DNA of 64,000 nt from Streptomyces violaceoruber (GTDB lineage Bacteria; Actinomycetota; Actinomycetes; Streptomycetales; Streptomycetaceae), in NCBI GenBank assembly GCA_000720805.1, contig JODI01000032.1:30205-94204 (forward strand), read 5' to 3'. The notes beneath the pieces are model-generated. The model was given only the letters and a program-made list of their open reading frames with translations, was not told the origin of the DNA and made no database searches. A program made the translations under genes and the position numbers. This document shows, piece by piece, positions 17,547-26,245 of the stretch. Every line of letters begins with the position of its first letter. Position 1 is the first letter of the stretch.

Positions 17547-17600
17547 GAACGACCGTCGAGTGAACGACCGTCGAGTGAACGACTGTCGGGCGAACGACCA
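17547..17600. repeat. 15-bp tandem repeat upstream of the protein kinase
   Basis: gaacgaccgtcgagt occurs exactly twice (17547-17561, 17562-17576), then as a 3-mismatch copy (17577-17591) and a partial fourth. It sits about 60 to 115 bases before the kinase start, so it could be a regulator array or slippage product. Confidence 0.65.
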
Positions 17601-17660
17601 CTGAACGAGCGACGACGACCGGCGGGCGCCCCGTCCACCGGGAAGGAAATGTGAGAGCGC

Positions 17661-19214
17661 GTGATATCCGAAGACGGCGATCACCAGGCGGCGACGCGTG
17701 CGGAACGCGGCTCGGAACGGCTGATCGCCGGCAGGTATCTGCTCCGCGACGTCCTCGGCAGGGGCGGCATGGGCACGGTGTGGCGCGCCCACGACGAGTT
17801 GCTGGACCGCCCGGTCGCCGTCAAGGAACTGCACATCCTCACCCACGGCGACGAGGAGCACCGTATCCGTCTGCGCCGCGCGATCCGTGAGGCGCGGGCC
17901 GTCGCCCGGGTGCCGCACCCGCACGTGGTCGGCGTCCACGATCTGGTCGAGTCCGACGACCGGCTGTGGATCGTCATGGAACTCGTCGAAGGGCCCTCGC
18001 TGGAACACCGGATCGCCGAGTCCGGACCGCTCACCCCGCAGCACACCGCCGTCCTCGGTCTGCAGCTGCTCGATGCGCTGGAGGCCGTGCACGCGGCCGG
18101 AACCCTGCACCGTGACGTCAAACCCGCCAACGTCCTGCTGCGCGGCGACGGGAACGCCGTCCTGACCGACTTCGGGATCGCGGCCCTGGACGACGGCGAG
18201 TTCCTGACGAGCACCGGTGAACTGGTCGGCTCCCTCGAGTACATGGCTCCCGAGCGGGTCATGGGCTGGGAGGTCGGCCCGGCCTCCGACCTGTGGTCAC
18301 TGGGCGCGACCCTCGCCACGGTCAGCGGCGGGCAGTCCCCGTTCCGCAGACCGGCACGGCCCGCGACGCTGCACGCGGTGGCGTACGAAGACCCCGCGCT
18401 TTCGGAGCGGCTGGGCCCGCTGCGCCCCGTCGTCGAGGCGCTGCTGCGCAAGTCTCCGGACGAGCGCCCCGCGGCGGCCGGCGTGCGTTCCGCGCTGCGG
18501 CGCGTCGCGGCGGGGGAGACGGACGCCGGGCCGCTGCCGACGCCGACCGTGCGCGTGGTTGGGCCGTCGGCCCCGTTGGCCGACGCGGACACCGTGACCC
18601 GCGGCCAGGAACGCCTCGTCCCGACGGGGGAGACCGCGCCGACGGCGCTGCACACCACGTCGCTCAGGCTCGCGTCTCAGCAGTCGTCCCGCCCGAGGGG
18701 TGCGAAGCGGCTGTGGTGGGCCCTGGCCGCCACGGCGGTGCTGGCGGCGGGCGTCGGCGGCGCTCTCTTCGCCACCGGGATGCTGCCGTTCAAGAAGGAC
18801 CCCAAGACGACGACCGTCAGTCAGGTCGTCCGGTCGACGAACGGTTGGCAACGGGTGACCGGGGTGTCCGTCCAGCGGGGAGACCAGGTCACCGTACGGT
18901 TCGTCTCGGGGGAGTGGACGGTCGACTACCGGAACAAACCCATGACCGGGCCGGCCGGGTACGACGCGACCGTCGACAAGTCGCTGGACGGGGCGAAGAG
19001 CTGCAAGATCAAGCCCTCGGCCCGGTTCGGCACCCTGCTGGCGCGCCTGACCGATCGGCCGGAGGCCCCCCTTCACACCGTCGGGCGGAAACTGGCCTTC
19101 CGGGCGGCTCAGACCGGCACCCTGCACCTGGGCATCAACGACGCCGCGGGCCCCTGCTCCCAGGACAACAGGGGCGCACTGACCGTGCAGGTGAGCGTCG
19201 CACACCAGCCTTGA
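17661..19214 (+). CDS. Receptor-type Ser/Thr protein kinase
   Basis: 517 residues. The kinase domain (about 24-280) is complete: glycine loop GRGGMG (33-38), VAVK Lys55, HRDVKPAN (150-157) and DFG (170-172), then a Ser/Thr-containing activation loop and APE at 196-198. A Pro/Thr-rich linker leads to one membrane helix (about 351-373) and a 140-residue outer domain with two cysteines that may form a disulphide. There are no PASTA repeats. GTG 17661 is the likely start. The signal sensed is not evident; the gene stands alone. Confidence 0.92.
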   Translation: MISEDGDHQAATRAERGSERLIAGRYLLRDVLGRGGMGTVWRAHDELLDRPVAVKELHILTHGDEEHRIRLRRAIREARAVARVPHPHVVGVHDLVESDDRLWIVMELVEGPSLEHRIAESGPLTPQHTAVLGLQLLDALEAVHAAGTLHRDVKPANVLLRGDGNAVLTDFGIAALDDGEFLTSTGELVGSLEYMAPERVMGWEVGPASDLWSLGATLATVSGGQSPFRRPARPATLHAVAYEDPALSERLGPLRPVVEALLRKSPDERPAAAGVRSALRRVAAGETDAGPLPTPTVRVVGPSAPLADADTVTRGQERLVPTGETAPTALHTTSLRLASQQSSRPRGAKRLWWALAATAVLAAGVGGALFATGMLPFKKDPKTTTVSQVVRSTNGWQRVTGVSVQRGDQVTVRFVSGEWTVDYRNKPMTGPAGYDATVDKSLDGAKSCKIKPSARFGTLLARLTDRPEAPLHTVGRKLAFRAAQTGTLHLGINDAAGPCSQDNRGALTVQVSVAHQP

Positions 19215-19546
19215 GGGGCGGCTGCTCCAGCAGCCTCCGGAGGCCGTGAGGCCCGCCGCGCCGACAACGACGCGGTCGCCCGGCACCGGTGGCGCCAGCT
19301 ACTGGAGGCGCCATCCACCGAAGGCGTCATCCACCGGAGGCGCCCCCAGTGAGCCCGGTCCCTGGCATCCGGGTGACAGTCCGCGAACCACGCCTGACCG
19401 GCCGTGCCGTGCCGCCACCGTGGTGGGGTCGGCGCTTCACGACCTCTCGCGGCTGCGCCGGCCGCGAAGCCCACCGCCGGACCGGTGGCCGGCCCCGCGC
19501 GCCGGCCGGCAGGGCCGGCTCCGGCAACCGGCCCGCGGCGCCTACG
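19215..19546. other. Intergenic region, no gene seen
   Basis: 332 bases between the convergent ends of the kinase and a TetR gene. A near-repeat ggaggcgccatccaccg / ggcgtcatccaccggagg lies at about 19303-19343. No convincing gene or strong terminator was found. Confidence 0.45.
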
Positions 19547-20203
19547 TCAGGACCGTGCCGTGAGAGCCGTCAGATAGCCCCGCAGCATGGTCTTCGCCTC
19601 GTCGAGCAGAGCCGCGTCGCCCTGCGGGTCGCGGCGGAAAGCCTCCTGGGCGAGGGCGTCGGCGGCGAGGACGGCGGCGTGGCAGGCCCGGGCCACCGCC
19701 TCGTCGTCGCGGGGCAGGGGGACGTCCAGGGCGAGCAGGACGCGGCGGATCCCGTCGGCCATCCGGCGCTTGTGGGCGCGGTCGGCGGCCCGGGTCCGCT
19801 CGGTCAGGCCGCTACCGAACCAGAGGGCCCTGAAGCCGTGTTCGGTGCGGTAGATCTCGGCGTAGGCGTCGACGAGGACGCCGACCGGGTCCTCCCAGCG
19901 CTCCGCCGTCGCGGCTTCGGCGAGGGCGTCCGTGGTGGCTTCGAGCTTGGCGAAGTAGCCCGCCGCGAGCGCCTCGATGATCGCGCCGCGGTCGGGAAGG
20001 TACTGGTACAGCGAACCCACCGACACCTTCGCCTCGGCCGCGATCCGGGTCGTGGTGAGCGCCCCCGTCCCCTCGTCGATCAGGACGCGCTCGGCGGTCT
20101 CCAGGACCCGGGCCAGGCGGGCCCTGCTGCGCGCCTGCTGGGGCGTACGCCGGAGGGAGGCGAGACCGGCCGCCCGGTCCAGGCCCGTGGTGGGCTCGCT
20201 CAC
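19547..20203 (-). CDS. TetR-family regulator
   Basis: 218 residues. The helix-turn-helix is at about 24-70 (RLARVLETAERVLIDEG...AKVSVGSLYQYLPDRGAI). The C-terminal part matches the common TetR_C pattern with TEHGFRALWFGSG. GTG 20203 has GGAGG seven bases ahead. It is divergent from the aldolase/kinase operon by 58 bases, so it is the obvious candidate repressor of that operon. Confidence 0.9.
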   Translation of the reverse strand: MSEPTTGLDRAAGLASLRRTPQQARSRARLARVLETAERVLIDEGTGALTTTRIAAEAKVSVGSLYQYLPDRGAIIEALAAGYFAKLEATTDALAEAATAERWEDPVGVLVDAYAEIYRTEHGFRALWFGSGLTERTRAADRAHKRRMADGIRRVLLALDVPLPRDDEAVARACHAAVLAADALAQEAFRRDPQGDAALLDEAKTMLRGYLTALTARS

Positions 20204-20222
20204 GCGACAACCTCCAAAGGTG

Positions 20223-20249
20223 AACGTGACATTGTTTCAGGTTTACGTT
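20223..20249. promoter_or_regulatory. Candidate operator between TetR and aldolase genes
   Basis: AACGTGA (20223-20229) and TTACGTT (20243-20249) form a 7-base inverted repeat with one mismatch around an AT-rich centre, in the only AT-rich patch of the divergent spacer. Confidence 0.4.
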
Positions 20250-20261
20250 ACCGTCGCGCGC

Positions 20262-20948
20262 ATGACCGACTCAAGCTCGGAGCTGAGCGAGGAGCGAGCC
20301 GCCGTCGCGGACGCGTGCCGCCGTCTGGGAGGCGAGGGCCTGCTCATCGGTACGGCGGGGAACGTCAGCGTGCGGGTGGGGGAGCGGGTCGCGATCACCG
20401 CCACCGGCGCGGTGCTCGCCGCACTGACCCCGGACCAGGTGACCGTCGTCGACCTCGACGGCAAGGTCGTGGCCGGCACCCTTCGGCCGACCTCGGAGCT
20501 GGATCTGCACCTCGGCGTCTACCACCGCTACGGCACCGGCGCGGTCGTACACACCCACGCCCCCATGGCCACCGCCCTGTCCTGCGTCCTCGACGAACTC
20601 CCGTGTATCCACTACCAGTTGCTCTCGCTCGGCGGCACCGTACGAGTGGCACCGTACGCCACCTTCGGCACCCCGGAACTGGCCGAGTCGGTCCTCACCG
20701 CGCTCGACGGCCGCGGCGCCGCCCTGATGGCGAACCACGGCGCGCTCACCCACGCGCCGACGCTCGGCAAGGCGGTCGAGCACGCGCTGCTGCTGGAGTG
20801 GGCCTGCGGTGTCTACCAGCGCGCGGCCGTCCTCGGACCGCCCCGCGTCCTCGACGAACAGCAGCAGCTCGCGGTGATCGAGGCCGCCGTCGCCCGCGAC
20901 TACGGCACCACCCAACCCGTAACACCCGTGCAGGAGGGGACCCGATGA
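20262..20948 (+). CDS. Class II aldolase/adducin-family protein (fuculose-phosphate aldolase-like)
   Basis: 228 residues. GTAGNVSVR near 30-38 binds the substrate phosphate; the zinc ligands are likely in VVHTHAPMA (His-X-His near 97-99) and the later ANHGALTH (His near 161). Glu73 in PTSELDLHLGVY would be the catalytic acid. Such enzymes split sugar 1-phosphates to dihydroxyacetone phosphate and an aldehyde. The following PfkB kinase starts inside its stop codon (ATGA), so the kinase could supply the phosphorylated substrate. Confidence 0.87.
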   Translation: MTDSSSELSEERAAVADACRRLGGEGLLIGTAGNVSVRVGERVAITATGAVLAALTPDQVTVVDLDGKVVAGTLRPTSELDLHLGVYHRYGTGAVVHTHAPMATALSCVLDELPCIHYQLLSLGGTVRVAPYATFGTPELAESVLTALDGRGAALMANHGALTHAPTLGKAVEHALLLEWACGVYQRAAVLGPPRVLDEQQQLAVIEAAVARDYGTTQPVTPVQEGTR

Positions 20949-21883
20949 AGGCGCAGCAGGTCGTCACGATGGGCGTGCACGTACTGGACGTACTGGTGCG
21001 GCCGGTGGAGGAGATACCCGAAGGCCAGGGCGCGACGCTGGTCGACGACATCAGGATCACCGCCGCCGGAACCGCCGGCGGCACCGCGCTCACCCTGGCC
21101 AAGCTCGGCGCGTCGGTCCGCACCGCCGGCGCGATCGGGACCGACCCCACCGGCGACCTGCTGGTCCAGCTGCTCGACCGGGCGGGAATCGACACCGGGT
21201 CGCTGGTCCGCCGCGTCGACACCTCCACCTCCGCGAGCGTCCTGCCCATCCGCCCCAACGGCGACCGGCCCTCCCTGCACCTGCTCGGCGCCAACATCAC
21301 CTACGGCCTCGACGACGTGCCCTGGGACGCCCTCGCCGAGGCCACGCATCTGCACCTCGGCGGCCCGGAGCTGATCGGCGTCGACGTGGCCGCGCGCATC
21401 CTGTCGTACGCCAAGGAGCACGGCGTGGTGACCTCCGTGGACCTCCTCGCGCCCGGTGTGCTCGGCAGCTTCGACCAGATCGAGGCGGCGCTGCCGTACG
21501 TGGACCACCTGCTTCCCAACGACGACCAGCTGCTCGGCTTCACCGGCGAGGACGACCTGCTGACCGGCGCGGAGAAACTCCGGGCCGCCGGTGTCGGCGT
21601 GGTCGCGGTCACGCGCGGCGGCGACGGCGCGCTGCTGGTCACCGCCGAGGGCACCGAAACGGTCCCCGCCTTCGCGATCGACGTCGTCGACACGACCGGG
21701 TGCGGCGACGCGTTCTCCGCCGGGTACCTGCGCGGGGTGGGCCTGGGCCGCACCCCGGGCGAGGCCGCCGTCCTGGGATGCGCGGCGGCGGCACTGGTGG
21801 CGGAGGGTCTCGGCAGCGACCACGGGGACTTCGACCTCGCGGCCGCCGACGAGTTCGCCGCGACCCGCAAGCCGCGCACCTGA
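20945..21883 (+). CDS. PfkB-family sugar kinase
   Basis: 312 residues of ribokinase fold. The N-terminal TAAGTAGGTALTLAKLGA region near 40-57 corresponds to the GGxxxN substrate motif (Asn replaced by Thr), and DTTGCGDAFSAGYLRG near 254-269 is the catalytic PfkB signature 2 with Asp at 260. It is translationally coupled to the aldolase. A pathway of phosphorylation then aldol cleavage of a small sugar is likely; no isomerase is adjacent, so the sugar is undefined. Confidence 0.88.
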   Translation: MKAQQVVTMGVHVLDVLVRPVEEIPEGQGATLVDDIRITAAGTAGGTALTLAKLGASVRTAGAIGTDPTGDLLVQLLDRAGIDTGSLVRRVDTSTSASVLPIRPNGDRPSLHLLGANITYGLDDVPWDALAEATHLHLGGPELIGVDVAARILSYAKEHGVVTSVDLLAPGVLGSFDQIEAALPYVDHLLPNDDQLLGFTGEDDLLTGAEKLRAAGVGVVAVTRGGDGALLVTAEGTETVPAFAIDVVDTTGCGDAFSAGYLRGVGLGRTPGEAAVLGCAAAALVAEGLGSDHGDFDLAAADEFAATRKPRT

Positions 21884-21927
21884 GCAACCGGCTGCCGGCT
21901 ACGTCGACCTGGCCGGCAGCTCTACGG

Positions 21928-22806
21928 CTACGGCAGCGGCGTGCCGCCCGTCGCGTTGACGATCTCCGCGGTGATGAAGGACGCCTCCTGCGAGGCCAGG
22001 AAGACGTACGCCGGGGCCATTTCGGCGGGCTGGGCCGGGCGGCCCAGGGGGGCCTGCTTGCCGAACTCCACGGTGTCCGGCATCGTCGCGGGGATCAGCG
22101 GGGTCCACACCGGACCCGGCGCGACCGCGTTGACGCGGACGCCCCGCTCGGCCAGCATCTGGGCCAGTCCCTGGGTGAAGGTGACGATGGCGCCCTTCGT
22201 CATCGCGTAGTCCAGCAGATGCGGACTGGGCTTGTACGCCTGCACGGACGTGGAGTTGATGATGCTGCCGCCCTCCGGGATGTGCGGCAGCGCGAACTTC
22301 GACAGCCAGAACATGCCGTACAGGTTGGTGCGCATCACCCGGTCGAACTGCTCGGTGGAGACGGCCTCGATCCCGTCGGGCTGCGACATCTGGTACGCCG
22401 CGTTGTTCACCAGCACGTCGATCCGGCCGAACTCCTCCACGGCCCGGTCGACCAGCTCCCGGCAGTTGGCCTCCTCGCGGATGTCGCAGGGCACGGCCAC
22501 CGCACGCCGCCCCGCGTCCTGAACCCACCGCGCGGTCTCGTGGGCGTCGTCCTTCTCGTCGTCCAGGTGGGTGAACAGGACGTCGGCGCCCTCCCGGGCG
22601 AACGCGATGGCCACCGCCCGGCCGATCCCCGAGTCACCCCCGGTGATCACGGCCTTGCGGCCCTCCAGACGGACACTGCCCCGGTAGGACTCCTCGCCGT
22701 GGTCCGGAGGCGGGTCCATGGGTCCCGTCCAGCCGGGATGCGGCTGGTCCTGGGACGGGAACTCGGGCTGCGGATGACGCTCGGCGGGGTGCTCCGGTGC
22801 GGTCAC
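21928..22806 (-). CDS. SDR-family oxidoreductase (YghA/glucose dehydrogenase-like)
   Basis: 292 residues with an N-terminal tail (about 45) rich in His and Pro, then TGGDSGIGRAVAIAFAREGAD near 55-75, NNAA, STS and the catalytic YAMTK (Tyr-X3-Lys). The long tail, the DSGIG loop and the PGPVWTPLIP segment are typical of bacterial general-stress SDRs such as YghA/YhdF. GTG 22806 has AAAGGGAG ahead. Confidence 0.92.
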   Translation of the reverse strand: MTAPEHPAERHPQPEFPSQDQPHPGWTGPMDPPPDHGEESYRGSVRLEGRKAVITGGDSGIGRAVAIAFAREGADVLFTHLDDEKDDAHETARWVQDAGRRAVAVPCDIREEANCRELVDRAVEEFGRIDVLVNNAAYQMSQPDGIEAVSTEQFDRVMRTNLYGMFWLSKFALPHIPEGGSIINSTSVQAYKPSPHLLDYAMTKGAIVTFTQGLAQMLAERGVRVNAVAPGPVWTPLIPATMPDTVEFGKQAPLGRPAQPAEMAPAYVFLASQEASFITAEIVNATGGTPLP

Positions 22807-22914
22807 GGCGTGGCTCCCTTTCGTGCTGGTCCCGGGCTGGTGGGACGCGGTTCGCTGGGCGAGCCCCCGAGTACCCGGTCCGCGGTGGTGGAAGCGGGAG
22901 TGGTAGAAGCGAGC

Positions 22915-22959
22915 ATGACCAACTTGCCCCTCCCCGCTCTCCCCGGGGGCCCGCGATGA
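22915..22959 (+). CDS. Possible 14-codon upstream ORF of the NUDIX gene
   Basis: ATG 22915 opens a 14-codon frame ending in TGA that overlaps the NUDIX start as ATGA. It may be a leader peptide giving translational coupling. No ribosome site is seen and TAGAAG five bases ahead is only a weak -10, so this could equally be chance. Confidence 0.25.
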   Translation: MTNLPLPALPGGPR

Positions 22960-23624
22960 CCGCCGGCGTCGACACTCCCGACGGCCGGGGCCGCACCGGC
23001 CTGGACCGCACGGGCCGGGATCTCACCGCCAACCCGCGTGTCAGGGTGCGGGACGTGACCCTGCTGTCCAGCCACTGGTACGTCGAACGCGCCACCACCT
23101 TCGAGTACCAGCGCGCCGACGGCACCTGGATCACCCAGCAGCGCGAGACGCACGACCGCGGCAACGGCGCCACCATGCTCCTGTACGACACCGACCGTGA
23201 AACCGTGCTGCTCACCCGGCAGTTCCGCTTCCCGGTGTACGTCAACGGCCACCCGGACGGCATGCTGATCGAGACCCCGGGCGGACTCCTCGACGACGAG
23301 GACGAGCACCCGGAGATCGCCGTACGCCGCGAGGTCGTCGAGGAGACCGGCCACACCATCGGCGAGGTCCGGCACGTCTTCGACGTCTACATGAGCCCCG
23401 GCTCGGTCACCGAACGCGTCAGCTTCTACGCCGCCGCCTACGGCCCCTCGACCCGCACCCACGAAGGGGGCGGCCTGGACGAGGAGGGCGAGGACATCGA
23501 GATCCTCGAACTCCCCTTCCGCCGGGCCCTGGAGATGATCCGGACGGGCGAGATCGCCGACGCCAAGACGATCATGCTGTTGCAGTGGGCGGCATTGGAG
23601 GGCCCGTTCGCCCGCGGCGCGTGA
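22956..23624 (+). CDS. NUDIX hydrolase (NudK/ADP-sugar pyrophosphatase-like)
   Basis: 222 residues. The NUDIX box is visible as GGLLDDEDEHPEIAVRREV then VEETGH (about 109-133), fitting GX5EX7REUXEEXGU with the expected Arg-Glu and Glu-Glu residues. The lead-in TETPGG-type segment and the C-terminal EDIEILELP are as in NudK, which hydrolyses GDP-mannose and ADP-sugars. Start ATG 22956 overlaps a tiny upstream frame. It is divergent from the SDR gene. Confidence 0.9.
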   Translation: MTAGVDTPDGRGRTGLDRTGRDLTANPRVRVRDVTLLSSHWYVERATTFEYQRADGTWITQQRETHDRGNGATMLLYDTDRETVLLTRQFRFPVYVNGHPDGMLIETPGGLLDDEDEHPEIAVRREVVEETGHTIGEVRHVFDVYMSPGSVTERVSFYAAAYGPSTRTHEGGGLDEEGEDIEILELPFRRALEMIRTGEIADAKTIMLLQWAALEGPFARGA

Positions 23625-23660
23625 AGTCCCTTGACTTCGAGCGCGCTGCAGCATGAAGAC

Positions 23661-23695
23661 TCCCGTTCGTGCCCCGAGTGCGGGCACGAACGGGA
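23661..23695 (+). promoter_or_regulatory. Perfect 14-bp hairpin over the aldo/keto reductase ribosome site
   Basis: TCCCGTTCGTGCCC (23661-23674) is exactly complementary to GGGCACGAACGGGA (23682-23695) around a 7-base loop. The right arm overlaps the GGGAGGGA ribosome site (about 23692-23699) nine bases before the ATG. As RNA it could hide that site; as DNA it could be an operator. TTGACT at 23629-23634 is a likely -35. Confidence 0.7.
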
Positions 23696-23704
23696 GGGAC
23701 GACC

Positions 23705-24691
23705 ATGAAGTACCGCACGATCGGCACCGACCCGGCCCACCGCCGTGAGGTGAGCGTGCTCGCGCTGGGCGCGATGCTGTTCGGCTCCCGGACCGACGAG
23801 GAGACCGCCTTCGCCGTACTCGACCGCTATGTCGAGGCCGGCGGCACCTTCGTCGACACGTCCGACAACTACGCCTTCTGGGCCGACGGCGGCCAGGGCG
23901 GCCAGAGCGAGGAACTCCTCGGCCGCTGGCGGCGCAGCCGCGGCATCGGCGACGAGATCGTCATCGCCACCAAGCTGGGTGCCCGCCCCCTGGCCCCCGG
24001 CACGAGCTACGTCGACAACGCGGAGGGCCTGTCGGCGAAGGTGATCCGTGAGTCGGCGGAACGCAGCCGCGAGCGTCTCGGCGTCGACAAGCTGGACCTG
24101 CTCTACGCCCACATCGAGGACCGCACCGTCCCGCTGGCGGAGACCGTCGAAGGCTTCGCCTCGCTGGTCGCTGAGGGCACGGTCGGCCTGCTCGGCGTCA
24201 GCAACCACGCCGTCTGGCGGGTGGAACGCGCCCGTGCCCTCGCGACCGCCGCCGGCCTGCCCGGCTACGAGGTCCTCCAGTACGAGCACAGCTACCTCCG
24301 CCCCCGCACCGACATCCCCGGCGACCTCTTCCCCGACGGCACCCTGGGCGCCGCGGGCCCCGACCTGCTCGGCTACCTGCGCGCCGAGCCCGCCCTGACC
24401 CTGGTCGCCTACTCCCCCCTCCTGAAGGGCGCCTACACCCACCCCGAGCGGCCCCTGTTGCCCGGCTACGACCACCCCGGCACGCCCGCCCGCCTCACGG
24501 CCCTGCGCGAGGTGGCCCGGGAGACCGGCGCGACCGTCAACCAGGTGGTGCTGGCCTGGCAGCTGGGCGGCGCACTGCCGATCATCCCGCTGGTCGGGGT
24601 GTCGTCGGTGGCTCAGCTGGAGGAGAACCTGGCGGCGGTGGAGCTGGAGCTGACGCCCGACCAGCGGGCGCGGCTGGACGGGGCGCACTGA
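23705..24691 (+). CDS. Aldo/keto reductase
   Basis: 328 residues, complete AKR barrel. FVDTSDNYAFW near 48-58 contains the catalytic Asp and Tyr, IVIATKLGARP near 89-99 the Lys, and LLYAHIEDR near 131-139 has His in the usual place. VGVSS and LEENLAA near the C-terminus bind the NADP(H) phosphate. Start ATG 23705 lies behind GGGAGGGA that is partly in a strong hairpin. The promoter region has TTGACTTCGAGCGCG, a form common in MerR-controlled stress promoters, but no MerR gene is adjacent. Confidence 0.92.
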   Translation: MKYRTIGTDPAHRREVSVLALGAMLFGSRTDEETAFAVLDRYVEAGGTFVDTSDNYAFWADGGQGGQSEELLGRWRRSRGIGDEIVIATKLGARPLAPGTSYVDNAEGLSAKVIRESAERSRERLGVDKLDLLYAHIEDRTVPLAETVEGFASLVAEGTVGLLGVSNHAVWRVERARALATAAGLPGYEVLQYEHSYLRPRTDIPGDLFPDGTLGAAGPDLLGYLRAEPALTLVAYSPLLKGAYTHPERPLLPGYDHPGTPARLTALREVARETGATVNQVVLAWQLGGALPIIPLVGVSSVAQLEENLAAVELELTPDQRARLDGAH

Positions 24692-25094
24692 GGGCACCGC
24701 TCGCCGTACGCGCCCTCCGCTGTCGACTGTCGACGCCGGGCGGTAGGCGGGCACGGTGGGCCGCGAACCTCCCGGGGGAAGATGCCGGGGGAAACCTCGA
24801 GCTGGCCCGAGAGCACGGCGGCATCCGTGTGCCGGTGCTCGGACAGGAACCGCCCGCCCCACCCCGCCCGGCGCTCCGCAGCGTCATCCCGCCCGACCGG
24901 AGCGGCGGGGGAGGGAGCACTCCGCACCGCGGTCCCCACACGCCGCGCGATGAGCGCGGTAAGCGCAGTCGGCCACGGGCGGCACGGGGTACGAGAGCAC
25001 GGGAGCACGGGAGCACGGGAGAGCCGACCGCCTCCACGAACCGCGCCCCCCTGCCGCGGACCGAGGATGGTGAGGACGACCCCAGGCGCCCCGC
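24692..25094. other. Intergenic region, no gene seen
   Basis: 403 bases between the convergent ends of the aldo/keto reductase and iolC. It contains a short run of gagcacggga-type repeats (about 24993-25022). No frame has a good start and recognisable protein; I cannot exclude a decayed gene. Confidence 0.45.
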
Positions 25095-26105
25095 TCAGGC
25101 CGTCGCGCGCGGCGCCGGGAGGTCCGCGTGCCGTGCGGTGCGCGGCTCGGGTACACCCGAGAGCAAGTTCTCGACCTCGGGTGCGGTCGGCATCGCGGAA
25201 GCGCAGTCGAGGCGGGAGCCGACGAATGCGCTCGCCGCGTTGGCGTACCGCACGGCCTGGTCCAGTTCCCAGCCGGACAGCAGCCCGTGGCACAGTGCTC
25301 CGCCGAACGCGTCGCCGGCGCCGAGGCCGCCCACCACCTCGACCGGCACCGGTGGGACCTCGGCGGTGGTGCCGTCCCGCCGCATGGCCAGCACCCCCTT
25401 CCGGCCCTGCTTCACCACGGCCAGTTCGACGCCCGCCGCGAGCAACGCCTCGGCGCACGCGTGCGGTTCGCGGACGCCGGTGGCGATCTCACACTCGTCG
25501 AGGTCGCCGACGGCGACGGTGGCGTGCCGCAGGGCCTCCGCGTAGTACGGGCGGGCGTCCTCGGGGTTCGCCCAGAACGTCTCGCGCCAGTCCAGGTCGA
25601 AGACGGTCGTGCCCGCCCTGCCCCGGGCCTTGAGCGCGGCGAGCGTGGCCGACCGGCTCGGCTCCTCGCTCAGACCGGTACCGGTGATCCAGAAGATCCG
25701 GGCGGCACGGATGGCGAAGTAGTCCAGGTCGTCGGTGTGGATCTGCAGGTCGGGGGCGCTGGGCCGGCGGTAGGAGTACAGCGAGGAGTCGTCCGGGGGG
25801 AAGACCTCGCAGAACGTCACCGGGGTCGGCAGGCCCTCCACCGGGGTCACCCAGCGGTCGTCCACGCCGCTCTCGGTGAGACTGTCGTGGAGATAGGTGC
25901 CGAAGGGGTCGGCGCCGGTACGGGTGATCACGGCGGCGCGGCGGCCGAGGCGGGCGGCGGCGACCGCCACGTTCGCGGCGGAGCCCCCGAGGAACTTGCC
26001 GAAGGATTCGGCGCGCGCCACAGGCACTCCCGGCCGTAGCGGGTAGAGATCAACTCCGATACGGCCCATACTGATCACGTCGAACTGCTGGGCTGATCCG
26101 TCCAT
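25095..26105 (-). CDS. iolC: 5-dehydro-2-deoxygluconokinase (IolC-type PfkB kinase)
   Basis: 336 residues. GRIGVDLYPLRPGVPV near 14-29, the GGSAANVAVAAARLG substrate motif near 40-54, PTPVTFCEVFPPDDSSLYSYR near 94-114 and GGLGAGDAFGGALCHG near 273-288 (catalytic Asp in GAGD) all follow IolC. It would phosphorylate 2-deoxy-5-keto-gluconate in inositol breakdown. ATG 26105. The gene is divergent from the sugar importer operon, with mirrored TTGACA promoters. iolA, iolB and iolD are not in the window. Confidence 0.88.
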   Translation of the reverse strand: MDGSAQQFDVISMGRIGVDLYPLRPGVPVARAESFGKFLGGSAANVAVAAARLGRRAAVITRTGADPFGTYLHDSLTESGVDDRWVTPVEGLPTPVTFCEVFPPDDSSLYSYRRPSAPDLQIHTDDLDYFAIRAARIFWITGTGLSEEPSRSATLAALKARGRAGTTVFDLDWRETFWANPEDARPYYAEALRHATVAVGDLDECEIATGVREPHACAEALLAAGVELAVVKQGRKGVLAMRRDGTTAEVPPVPVEVVGGLGAGDAFGGALCHGLLSGWELDQAVRYANAASAFVGSRLDCASAMPTAPEVENLLSGVPEPRTARHADLPAPRATA

Positions 26106-26163
26106 GCGCGACGCTCCTCGGTCCGGGCTGGGGAGGCGGGTCCGACCGGGCCCGTCGCCCCCA

Positions 26164-26193
26164 GGTGTAGGACCCGAAGGGCGACACTGTCAA
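26164..26193 (-). promoter_or_regulatory. Promoter of iolC
   Basis: On the minus strand TTGACA (26193-26188) and TACACC (26169-26164) are separated by 18 bases. The start of transcription would lie about 50 bases before the iolC ATG. The -35 adjoins the TTTGTACTTACA operator candidate. Confidence 0.65.
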
Positions 26194-26196
26194 TAG

Positions 26197-26242
26197 TTTG
26201 TACTTACATTCGGACCTGCTCGTGAAATGATGTCTTAACAAA
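26197..26242. promoter_or_regulatory. Inverted operator pair TTTGTACTTACA / TGTCTTAACAAA
   Basis: TTTGTACTTACA at 26197-26208 and, inverted, ATGTCTTAACAAA at 26230-26242 lie between the two divergent -35 boxes. A third copy, TGTCAGTACAAA (reverse complement TTTGTACTGACA), lies at 37094-37105 upstream of the LacI gene at 37157. The common core TGTNNNNACAAA suggests one regulator for both sites; the LacI protein is the best candidate. Confidence 0.6.
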
Positions 26243-26245
26243 GTA

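Noticed and set aside
19109..19474. Minus-strand 121-codon frame near the kinase end
   Set aside because: Mostly antisense to the kinase C-terminus, no ribosome site, no recognisable domain.
24985..25030. CRISPR-like repeats (gagcacggga units)
   Set aside because: Units are about 10 bases with no spacers and no cas genes; simple tandem repeat.
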